DNA from: CAVVEC01 sp963770485
GTDB taxonomy: Bacteria > Acidobacteriota > Terriglobia > Terriglobales > Acidobacteriaceae
Reading direction: 5' to 3'
Assembly (NCBI GenBank): GCA_963770485.1
Contig: CAVYPX010000009.1
Location: 310,001-374,000 of the forward strand
Length of the DNA: 64,000 nt
Position 1 is the first letter of the stretch; each line of letters starts with the position of its first letter. Of this stretch, positions 32,953 through 39,717 are shown piece after piece. The notes below the pieces were generated by a model. The model was given only the letters and a program-made list of their open reading frames with translations. It ran no database searches and was not told where the DNA came from. The position numbers and the translations under genes were made by a program.

Positions 32953-34500
32953 TCACGCGACACTCGCCTCATGCACCTTTTGCTGCGCAGGCCGCTTGCG
33001 GAACACGGCCCGCACGCCCTCTCGCCATCTCTCGTCAATCCCCACCAGCACCCATTCAATTTCCGGCGAGATGTAGTGCAACAACGTATCCGTCGCCGGG
33101 TGAACGTGCAGCGCGGGCGCGACGAGGAACAATAGAGGCCGGTCGGAACAGAGCTCGCGCCGGGGGAAATAGCCGAAGCGCTGAAACTCACCCCTGGCGT
33201 GGTGCCACGCTACTCGCGACCAGTAATCCAGGCCCTGTAGCGGCAAGTGGATATCCTCGTCGGCTTTAAGTTCGACCACCGCCAGCCGTCCTTCCCGCGT
33301 AACGGTGAGCACGTCAATCATGGCGCGGTCAGAGGCGGAAAACGCCGGCACCTGCGAGTACTGGCAAGCTGGCTCCAGGCGCTCGTCTATGGATGCGACG
33401 TTGCGGACAACCAGCGATTCCAGCCAGCGCTCGGGATGCAGCCGCCACAAGGGATGATCGCGTGGGCCGTCGGGATGGCGCACTTCGCCAATGCTGCACA
33501 CCAGTTGCGTGAAGGCCGGAAAATTGGTTTCGCCGAGAACCCTTTCTTGCGCGCTGATGCCAAAGACGATTTCGGGTTTGCTGCTGAATGATCCCGGCTC
33601 ATGTGCCGTCCGTGCCCGCGCAAACTCCAGGCCGTGGCAACGAAAAGCAATCTCCCCCGGGGACAACACCGCAACTTCCGCTTCCGGCATCAGCTCGCGA
33701 ACTTGCGCTACCGGTGCCGCAAACCGCTCCCGGGCCGCCGATTCATCCACTGAGTGAACCAGCCGGGTCGCTACATTGCCGCAGTCGGAGACATCCAGCT
33801 CTTTCAGGTCATCATCTCGCTCTTCCAGTTCGTACAAGTGCCACTTGGCCGCTTCCGGATTGAGGGGCGCCATACGCTCCCTGATGAGAGCAGAAGTGCC
33901 GGCGGGCAGGAACAACTTCACACCCTCGACCATCAGCTTCCCAGCCTGCGCCTGGCGGCAGGCATCGAGCCACAAGACCGCAAACGTCAGCGCGGCATCG
34001 ATGGAACCCTGCGTTTCCTGCGAGTTCACTCCGAGCACGGCAAATGCAGATTGTCCCTGCCGCAGCAATCCCCGCGCGTAAATGGGACCGAACGACCGCT
34101 CCAAATCCATGGACGTTGTGAGCGGGGCGGCTTTGGACCCGGGAAACCGGCGTTGCAGGACTCGTTGCAGTACGCGCTGGTATGCCAATCGCGCGGCTCG
34201 CTTCGCAGTGGGAGTTCGGCGGTCGCGTTCGCGGCAGATTTCGAGCTTGGTCGGCCGCGCTTGCCCCATACGCTGCACCGCGAGACGAAGAACGTCATTC
34301 TTGACCTCGGCTTCGAGCACTCGCCGCACCACATTGCGTTCCGCCGACCACATATGCAGCAGGCACTTGTTGTGCTCGCCTGAGATTGAATACTTGGAGT
34401 GAGCAAGATCAAAAACGACCGCGCCGTCTTCGATAACTACGGCATCGCGGGCGGAGGTCAGGAATTCTTCCACGGCGTGAACGAGAGATTCCGGAGTCAC
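32953..34500 (-). CDS. Large hypothetical protein with a C-terminal ExK nuclease-like domain
   Basis: Start placed provisionally at GTG 34500 (MTPESLVHAVEEFLTSARDA), six bases after GACAAT. The frame runs to a TTG at 34644, but that part is partly a family C repeat. The 515-residue product has an unknown N-terminal half, with ISGEHNKCLLHMWSAERNVV. The C-terminal half has a PD-(D/E)XK-like pattern: Glu361 in RWLESLVVRN, Asp396 in AMIDVLTVTREGRLAVVELK and Glu410-x-Lys412. Surrounding segments such as QGLDYWSRVAWHHARGEF resemble Vsr- or NucS-type nuclease cores only in layout. Possible DNA repair role; not proven. It is divergent from tldD. Confidence 0.65.
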   Translation of the reverse strand: MTPESLVHAVEEFLTSARDAVVIEDGAVVFDLAHSKYSISGEHNKCLLHMWSAERNVVRRVLEAEVKNDVLRLAVQRMGQARPTKLEICRERDRRTPTAKRAARLAYQRVLQRVLQRRFPGSKAAPLTTSMDLERSFGPIYARGLLRQGQSAFAVLGVNSQETQGSIDAALTFAVLWLDACRQAQAGKLMVEGVKLFLPAGTSALIRERMAPLNPEAAKWHLYELEERDDDLKELDVSDCGNVATRLVHSVDESAARERFAAPVAQVRELMPEAEVAVLSPGEIAFRCHGLEFARARTAHEPGSFSSKPEIVFGISAQERVLGETNFPAFTQLVCSIGEVRHPDGPRDHPLWRLHPERWLESLVVRNVASIDERLEPACQYSQVPAFSASDRAMIDVLTVTREGRLAVVELKADEDIHLPLQGLDYWSRVAWHHARGEFQRFGYFPRRELCSDRPLLFLVAPALHVHPATDTLLHYISPEIEWVLVGIDERWREGVRAVFRKRPAQQKVHEASVA

Positions 34501-34611
34501 GGCGGAATTGTCGCAGTTGGCCAAACTCGCCGTCTGTGACGACTGACCATTTCCAAACGGCGCAGGGGACCCCAGCAGTCCAGCTGAGTGCAACTGACGA
34601 ATGGCGTCTTT

Positions 34612-34640
34612 CGCGGGCGAGGGCGCCCGCGCCACACGTG
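34612..34640. repeat. Family C palindromic repeat
   Basis: GCGGGCGAGGGCGCCCGCGCC core, in the divergent gap between the nuclease-like gene and tldD. Confidence 0.55.
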
Positions 34641-34703
34641 TCAATGTGGGATAATTAGTGCTCGCCCGCAGAGTCGTTATGAACAGGTGGGCATCTAATC
34701 AAC

Positions 34704-36155
34704 GTGGATAAAAACAGATTCTTTTTCCAGCACTACGGCCTGACCGAACGTGATCTCGAACGCTATCTGGCAGCGGCCCTCTCAGCGGGCGGTGAGTACG
34801 CTGACCTGTATTTTGAATACCTTTCATCCACCTCGCTGATGATGGATGAGTCGATGGTAAAGTCCGCTTCCCAGGGTATTTCCGCCGGATGCGGGGTGCG
34901 CGTAATTGCCGGAGAGCGGACTGGATACGCCTACACCGACGATCTTTCGCCCGAGCGCATTCTGCATGCTGCCCGCACCGCCGCTTTGATTGCCAGTGGT
35001 CCGGCCAAGACTCCGGCCGTCGGCTTTCAGGAGAAACCGGCACGCAGCTTGTACCCGGTTACGCTTCCGTCCGTGGACGCAGAAATCACCGCCAAGGTCG
35101 AACTGGTGATGCGAGCAGATCAGGCCGCGCGCGCCTTCGATCCGCGAATCAAGGAAGTCCGCGCGAGCTATGTGGACGAACTCCGCAACATTCTGGTGGT
35201 CGGCTCGGACAGCACTTTCGCCGAGGACTCGCAACCGCTGGCGCGCTTGAACGTTTCCTGCATCGCGAAGACCGATGGCAATTCCGCGCGCGGGAGTTCC
35301 GGCGGCGGCGGCCGCGTCGCACTCGATTTCTTTTTCGGCGAGAAAACACCTGAATACTATGCGAAGGAAGCTTCGCGGCAGGCGATCCTGCAGCTCGACG
35401 CGCGGGAAGCTCCGGCGGGCGAGATGGAAGTCGTGCTCGGTCCGGGCTGGCCTGGCGTGCTGCTGCACGAGGCCGTGGGCCATGGCCTGGAAGCCGATTT
35501 CAATCGCAAGCAGACTTCAGCCTTTGCTGGACTAGTCGGTAAACGGGTAGCCAGTGAAAAATGCACAGTTGTGGACAACGGCACCATGCCGTGGCGTCGC
35601 GGTTCGCTCAATGTGGACGACGAGGGCCAGCCGACGCAAAACACTGTGCTCATCGAAAAAGGAATTCTCAAGGGATACCTGAGCGACAAGCTATCGGCCC
35701 GCCTGATGGGCGTTGCCGACACCGGCAACGGACGCCGCGAGAGCTACGAGCACATTCCCATGCCGCGCATGACCAATACCTACATGCTGGCGGGCCAAGA
35801 TGACCCCAAGGATATTATTCGCTCGGTCAAGCGCGGCGTTTACGCGGTCAACTTCGGCGGCGGCCAAGTCGACATCACCAATGGAAAATTCGTGTTCTCG
35901 GCCTCGGAAGCATATTTGGTCGAGGATGGGCAGATCACAGCACCCATCAAAGGCGCAACGCTGATCGGAAACGGCCCGGATGTGCTCACGCGCGTGTCCA
36001 TGGTTGGGAACGACCTGAAGCTCGATGAAGGTGTCGGGACTTGCGGCAAGGATGGGCAAGCCGTCCCGGTTGGTGTAGGCATTCCAACGATCAAAATAGA
36101 TCGTCTGACGGTGGGCGGAACCGCCAAACGTGATACTGGCGGCTTCATGCAATAA
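34704..36155 (+). CDS. tldD: Metalloprotease TldD
   Basis: The 483-residue product starts at GTG 34704 (MDKNRFFFQHYGLTERDLER). The zinc motif is HEAVGHGLE, with His255, Glu256 and His260, inside GVLLHEAVGHGLEADFN. The later segment HIPMPRMTNTYMLAGQDDPK and the C-terminal VGTCGKDGQAVPVGVG are typical of the active subunit. TldD acts with TldE as a heterodimeric peptidase, known from processing of microcin B17 and degradation of the CcdA antitoxin. The partner tldE follows downstream on the same strand. No bacteriocin gene is close, so here it is probably a general peptidase. Confidence 0.95.
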   Translation: MDKNRFFFQHYGLTERDLERYLAAALSAGGEYADLYFEYLSSTSLMMDESMVKSASQGISAGCGVRVIAGERTGYAYTDDLSPERILHAARTAALIASGPAKTPAVGFQEKPARSLYPVTLPSVDAEITAKVELVMRADQAARAFDPRIKEVRASYVDELRNILVVGSDSTFAEDSQPLARLNVSCIAKTDGNSARGSSGGGGRVALDFFFGEKTPEYYAKEASRQAILQLDAREAPAGEMEVVLGPGWPGVLLHEAVGHGLEADFNRKQTSAFAGLVGKRVASEKCTVVDNGTMPWRRGSLNVDDEGQPTQNTVLIEKGILKGYLSDKLSARLMGVADTGNGRRESYEHIPMPRMTNTYMLAGQDDPKDIIRSVKRGVYAVNFGGGQVDITNGKFVFSASEAYLVEDGQITAPIKGATLIGNGPDVLTRVSMVGNDLKLDEGVGTCGKDGQAVPVGVGIPTIKIDRLTVGGTAKRDTGGFMQ

Positions 36156-36159
36156 TCTT

Positions 36160-36239
36160 TCCACGACGGAGACACACAGGCACAAAGAAGACACTTTGCT
36201 TAAGATGGTCTCTCTGTGACTCCGCGCCTCTGTGGTGAA
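36160..36239. repeat. Intergenic 'CACAGAG' repeat, family B
   Basis: CCACGACGGAGACACACAGG is mirrored after about 35 nt by CTCTGTGACTCCGCGCCTCTGTGGTG. A half copy follows tldE (TTCACCACAGAGTCACAGAG, 37641-37665), and a weaker one lies before the UvrC-like gene (near 31155-31192). Confidence 0.7.
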
Positions 36240-36249
36240 TGATCCTTTT

Positions 36250-37638
36250 ATGTCTTCAACCCAACTCGAAACTCGAAACCGGAAACTACAGACCGACCTG
36301 CGCGAACTCGCCCAGGGCATCGTGCGGCGTGCGATGGATGGCGGGGCGACGGCAGCCGAATGTGTCGTTCGCGAAGGCGACGAGTTTTCCACTGTGGTCC
36401 GCCTCGGGCAGGTTGAGACGCTGAAAGAGTCCGGCTCGAAGGCGATCGGCATGCGCGTGTTCTACGGTCAACGCGCGGCCAGCACGTATTCCAGCGATTT
36501 CTCGCGCGAGGGTCTCGACCACATGGTGAAATCGGCGCTGGAGCTTGCCAGGATCACCTCCGAGGATCCCTACGCGGGAATCCCCGAGCCATCACAGCTC
36601 GGGTCTCTTTCTGGTGACCTTGATCTCTACTCTGCCGATGTTTATTCGCTTCCCGGGGAAGAACGCATCAGCTATGCGCGGCGCGCGGAAAAAGCGGCGC
36701 TGGATTACGATCCGCGGATCAAGAATTCGGAAGGTGGATCATTCGACGCCGCCACCGGGCATAAAGTGCTGGCCAACTCGCACGGGTTCGTAGGCGAATA
36801 TCAGCGCTCGTACTGTTCTCTCGCGGCTGTGCCAATCGCGCAAGCCGAAAATGGGGCCATGCAGCGGGATTACTGGTTTTCGGTCGCGCGCAGTCTGAAG
36901 CGGCTCGAATCCCCCGAGCATGTGGGCGCGGTTGCCGCCCAGCGCACCTTGCGCCGCCTCGGGGCCAGAAAAGTGAAAACGGCACACGTCCCCGTCGTTC
37001 TCGATCCCTTGGTGGCTACCTCCATCCTCGAACACATTTTTGAGGGAGTGAATGGAGACTCGGTCTATCGCGGCGCTTCGTTTCTTGCCGGCAAGTTGGG
37101 GCAGAAGATCGCGGGCGATCGCGTCAACGTTATTGACGATGGCACAATGCCCGGCGGGTTCGGAACCAGCCCGTTTGACGGCGAAGGCGTGCCTTCGCGG
37201 CGTACGGTTGTAATCGAGAATGGAGTGCTGAAGTCCTATTTGCTGAACACCTACACGGCGAAGAAGCTGGGCCTCCAAACCACTGCCAACGCTTCCCGCG
37301 GATTGGCCGGAACACCTGGAATCGGCCCCGGAAATTATTTTCTGCAGCCGGGGACAAAAACACCGCAGCAGATCATTTCCGAGATCAAGGAAGGCCTCTA
37401 CGTCACGGAATTTTTGGGGCATGGCGCAAACCTGGTAACCGGCGACTATTCTCGAGGTGCTTCGGGACTCTGGATCTTCGGCGGAGAGCTAGGCTATCCG
37501 GTCGAAGAGATCACCGTGGCCGGAAACTTGAAAGAAATCTTCTTTAACCTCTCCGAAATCGGGAACGATCTCGAGTTCCGCGGCGCGGTGGCGTGCCCAA
37601 CCATCAGGATTGACGGCCTGACCGTCGGCGGAGAATAA
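36250..37638 (+). CDS. tldE: TldE/PmbA family protein
   Basis: Start ATG 36250 (MSSTQLETRNRKLQTDLREL) is preferred; the frame extends 18 bp upstream into repeat DNA. The 462-residue product aligns in layout with PmbA/TldE: EFSTVVRLGQVETLKESGSK, RAASTYSSDFSREGL, VVLDPLVATSILEHIFEGVN and YVTEFLGHGANLVTGDYSRG. The zinc motif of TldD is absent, as expected for the non-catalytic partner of the heterodimer. It is separated from tldD by a family B repeat rather than by a compact junction. Confidence 0.94.
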   Translation: MSSTQLETRNRKLQTDLRELAQGIVRRAMDGGATAAECVVREGDEFSTVVRLGQVETLKESGSKAIGMRVFYGQRAASTYSSDFSREGLDHMVKSALELARITSEDPYAGIPEPSQLGSLSGDLDLYSADVYSLPGEERISYARRAEKAALDYDPRIKNSEGGSFDAATGHKVLANSHGFVGEYQRSYCSLAAVPIAQAENGAMQRDYWFSVARSLKRLESPEHVGAVAAQRTLRRLGARKVKTAHVPVVLDPLVATSILEHIFEGVNGDSVYRGASFLAGKLGQKIAGDRVNVIDDGTMPGGFGTSPFDGEGVPSRRTVVIENGVLKSYLLNTYTAKKLGLQTTANASRGLAGTPGIGPGNYFLQPGTKTPQQIISEIKEGLYVTEFLGHGANLVTGDYSRGASGLWIFGGELGYPVEEITVAGNLKEIFFNLSEIGNDLEFRGAVACPTIRIDGLTVGGE

Positions 37639-37640
37639 TT

Positions 37641-37754
37641 TTCACCACAGAGTCACAGAGAAACAATCACAAAACTAAGAGATTCAGCAGTTAGCCTGGG
37701 ATTGGGAAACGAGCCGACAAGAAACTCCGTGTTTATCCGTGCGAATCCGTGGCA
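37641..37754. repeat. Half copies of family B and family A repeats
   Basis: TTCACCACAGAGTCACAGAG right after the tldE stop and, 60 nt further, TCCGTGTTTATCCGTGCGAA followed by TCCGTGG (37726-37754). Only one arm of each is present. Confidence 0.6.
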
Positions 37755-37804
37755 AATGAATTTGTTTTGTACCTTCGGCGGGAAAACGCTTCCCAAGCCG
37801 GTAG

Positions 37805-37816
37805 TACAATTTCTTC
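37805..37816 (+). promoter_or_regulatory. Candidate leaderless -10 box
   Basis: TACAAT (37805-37810), then TTCTTC, then the ATG at 37817. No Shine-Dalgarno is present; spacing matches the other candidate leaderless starts. Confidence 0.45.
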
Positions 37817-38323
37817 ATGGGCGGGCTCATCGAACCATCGCCGCTGACTGAGCAGTCGCACGATTCCAACCTGCGCCCGATTCTGTTGGGCGTGGCGCTT
37901 GTGATCGCCGTGGTCGCCGCGATCGCCTTCCTTTCGCGGGGAAGTCAGAACAATTCGGCAACACCCCATCCGTACGCTTCCAACCTCAAGCTCTCCGATC
38001 TGAAAATGAGCGCCGCCGAAAACTTTGTCGGGGCCAGCGTGACCTATATCGACGGCACCGTCGCCAACACCGGCGATAAGACGGTTACGCACGCCGTGGT
38101 CCACGTCGCGTTTCGCAATTCCCTGGGCGAAGTCGCGCAGGCTGAAGATGTTCCATTGCACGTGCTGCAAACCAGCGGCCCCTACCCTGACGCAGTCGAC
38201 CTCAGCACGTCCCCTCTGGCGCCAACTCAGACTAAGCCGTTCCGGCTTACCTTTGAGCACATTAGCGCCGACTGGAACCAGGCCTACCCCGAGCTGCAGG
38301 TGACCGACGTGATGCTGAGATAG
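37817..38323 (+). CDS. Membrane-anchored DUF2393/FxLYD-like protein
   Basis: A 168-residue product: short cytoplasmic N-terminus, one membrane helix (ILLGVALVIAVVAAIAFLSR, residues 22-41) and an extracytoplasmic beta-sandwich. The sandwich has the segments VTYIDGTVANTGDKTVTHAV and VHVAFRNSLGEVAQAEDVPL, ending FRLTFEHISADWNQAYPE. This matches the immunoglobulin-like layout of DUF2393 or FxLYD domains, whose function is unknown. It probably faces the periplasm. A TACAAT box six bases before the ATG suggests a leaderless mRNA. Confidence 0.75.
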   Translation: MGGLIEPSPLTEQSHDSNLRPILLGVALVIAVVAAIAFLSRGSQNNSATPHPYASNLKLSDLKMSAAENFVGASVTYIDGTVANTGDKTVTHAVVHVAFRNSLGEVAQAEDVPLHVLQTSGPYPDAVDLSTSPLAPTQTKPFRLTFEHISADWNQAYPELQVTDVMLR

Positions 38324-38335
38324 CCCAAGAAACCC

Positions 38336-38413
38336 GCCACGGATCTACGCGGATTTCCACAGATAGACCTTTCTTCTTTCTTAATCCGTGTAGATCCGTG
38401 CCAATCCGTGGCC
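38336..38413. repeat. Intergenic 'ACGGAT' repeat, family A, full copy
   Basis: GCCACGGATCTACGCGGATT ... TTAATCCGTGTAGATCCGTG and ATCCGTGGCC form a long imperfect inverted repeat, immediately upstream of the selD promoter box. Confidence 0.8.
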
Positions 38414-38424
38414 GGCGCTTTGGT

Positions 38425-38436
38425 TAAAATGCCTTG
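38425..38436 (+). promoter_or_regulatory. Candidate leaderless -10 box of selD
   Basis: TAAAAT (38425-38430), then GCCTTG, then the ATG at 38437. It directly follows a family A repeat. No Shine-Dalgarno is seen. Confidence 0.45.
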
Positions 38437-39534
38437 ATGCCAGAAACCAAACCAATCCGGTTGACCGAGTCCGTCAAAGCTGCAGGTTGAGCTTCCAAGC
38501 TGAGTCCAGCGGCGCTGGACACGGTGCTTGGGAAATTAGCCCGGCAACATGACCCGAACGTTCTGGTCGGCTTCGATCACGCCGACGACGCGGGCGTGTA
38601 TCAACTCGGACCCGGAACCGCCCTGGTGCAGACTGTGGATTTTTTTACACCCATCGTGGATGACCCGTACACCTTCGGCCAGATCGCGGCGACCAATGCC
38701 TTGAGCGACGTGTATGCCATGGGAGGGAAGCCGCTCACATCGCTTGCCCTGGTCTGCTTTCCGCCGAAGGAAGATCTGGCGATCCTCGAGCGCATTCTCG
38801 CCGGTGGTCTCTCGAAAATGATCGAAGCGGGATGCACTGTGATCGGAGGGCACAGCATCCGCGATGACGAGATGAAATTTGGCTATTCGGTCACTGGCCT
38901 CATCGATCCCGGCAGGGTGCTCACCAATGGCGGCGCAAAGCCGGGCGATCGCTTGCTGTTCACTAAAGCGCTCGGGACGGGAGTGATCTCGACGGCAATC
39001 AAGAAGCAGGCAGCTAAACAGTCGTGGATCGACGCTGCGGTGGCCTCGATGACTACGTTGAACAAGAAAGCCGCCGAAGTGATAACGGGTCACGTAGCCC
39101 CGGACGCCCTCGTCCGGGGTGCGGAGCGGAGCTCCGCAGCCTTCGAGGTCCATGCCATGACCGACATCACCGGCTTCGGCCTGATCGGCCACGCGCGCGA
39201 AGTCGCACTCGCCTCCGGCGTCTCACTGCGCCTCTATGCCAGCCGCATTCCGCTGCTGGAAGGCGCGCCGGACTGCGTGCGCGCCGGCTACATTCCCGCT
39301 GGCCTGAAGGCCAATCGCGACTTCGCCGAGTGCGTGGTCGGGTATGAAGATGGAATCAGCGACGAGATGAAGACGATTCTTTTTGATCCGCAGACCGCCG
39401 GAGGATTGCTGATCTCAGTCGCGGCTGAGAATTCTGTGCAACTTGCGCGGGCTCTCAAGGCGGCGGGCGTTCCGGCCGTGGAAATTGGAGAGGTCTTGCC
39501 AACTGCCAAGCCGCTGATCAGCGTCGCACGCTAG
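38437..39534 (+). CDS. selD: Selenide, water dikinase, selenocysteine-containing
   Basis: The 365-codon frame has a TGA at codon 18 (38488-38490), read here as selenocysteine. The first residues are MPETKPIRLTESVKAAG, then Sec, then ASKLSPAALDTVLG. Sec or Cys at this site is the known catalytic position of SelD, and Lys21 fits the expected ATP-contacting residue. Further motifs are VGFDHADDAGVY, TVDFFTPIVDDPYTFGQIAA, TVIGGHSIRDDEMKFGYSV, MTDITGFGLIGHAREVA and FDPQTAGGLL. SelD makes selenophosphate from selenide and ATP. A palindromic repeat is inserted in frame at 39098-39138 (VAPDALVRGAERSSAAFEV region). Calling this gene from the downstream ATG-less frame would lose the active site. Confidence 0.95.
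38488..38519 (+). promoter_or_regulatory. Sec codon and bacterial SECIS-like hairpin in selD
   Basis: The TGA at 38488-38490 is followed by stem TCCAGC (38505-38510), loop GGC (38511-38513) and stem GCTGGA (38514-38519). The apical GG sits about 20 nt after the TGA, inside the window usual for SelB-binding bacterial SECIS elements. Folding is by eye only. Confidence 0.65.
39098..39138. repeat. Family C palindromic repeat inside selD
   Basis: Two perfect hairpins in tandem: CCCCGGACG CCCT CGTCCGGGG (39098-39119) and TGCGGAGC GGA GCTCCGCA (39120-39138). The same pair of hairpin types occurs in the intergenic array at 21577-21668. Here they lie in frame and encode roughly residues APDALVRGAERSSA. 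Confidence 0.8.
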
Positions 39535-39625
39535 CAACTTACCATCGCGCGCCAGCGTGGGGTCTCATTCTTGCCGCGTCGGCCCTCCAAGCTAAAGCGT
39601 TTCCAGAAACGGTGTAGAGCGCGAT

Positions 39626-39686
39626 GTAGCGACGGGCGTCCTCGCCCGTCGAGCCTGGCACGGGCGCGGACGCCCGCGCCTGCATC
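39626..39686. repeat. Two family C palindromes in tandem
   Basis: GACGGGCGTCCTCGCCCGTC (39631-39650), then GGCACGGGCGCGGACGCCCG and CGCCTGC, in the convergent gap between selD and the YVTN gene. They could act as a bidirectional transcription barrier. Confidence 0.7.
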
Positions 39687-39717
39687 GAATAGTCGCCACA
39701 CGAACCGTGAAACTACT

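Noticed and set aside
38488..38490. The TGA in selD considered as a nonsense mutation or pseudogene
   Set aside because: It lies exactly at the catalytic Cys/Sec site, the downstream frame is fully intact, and a SECIS-like hairpin follows.
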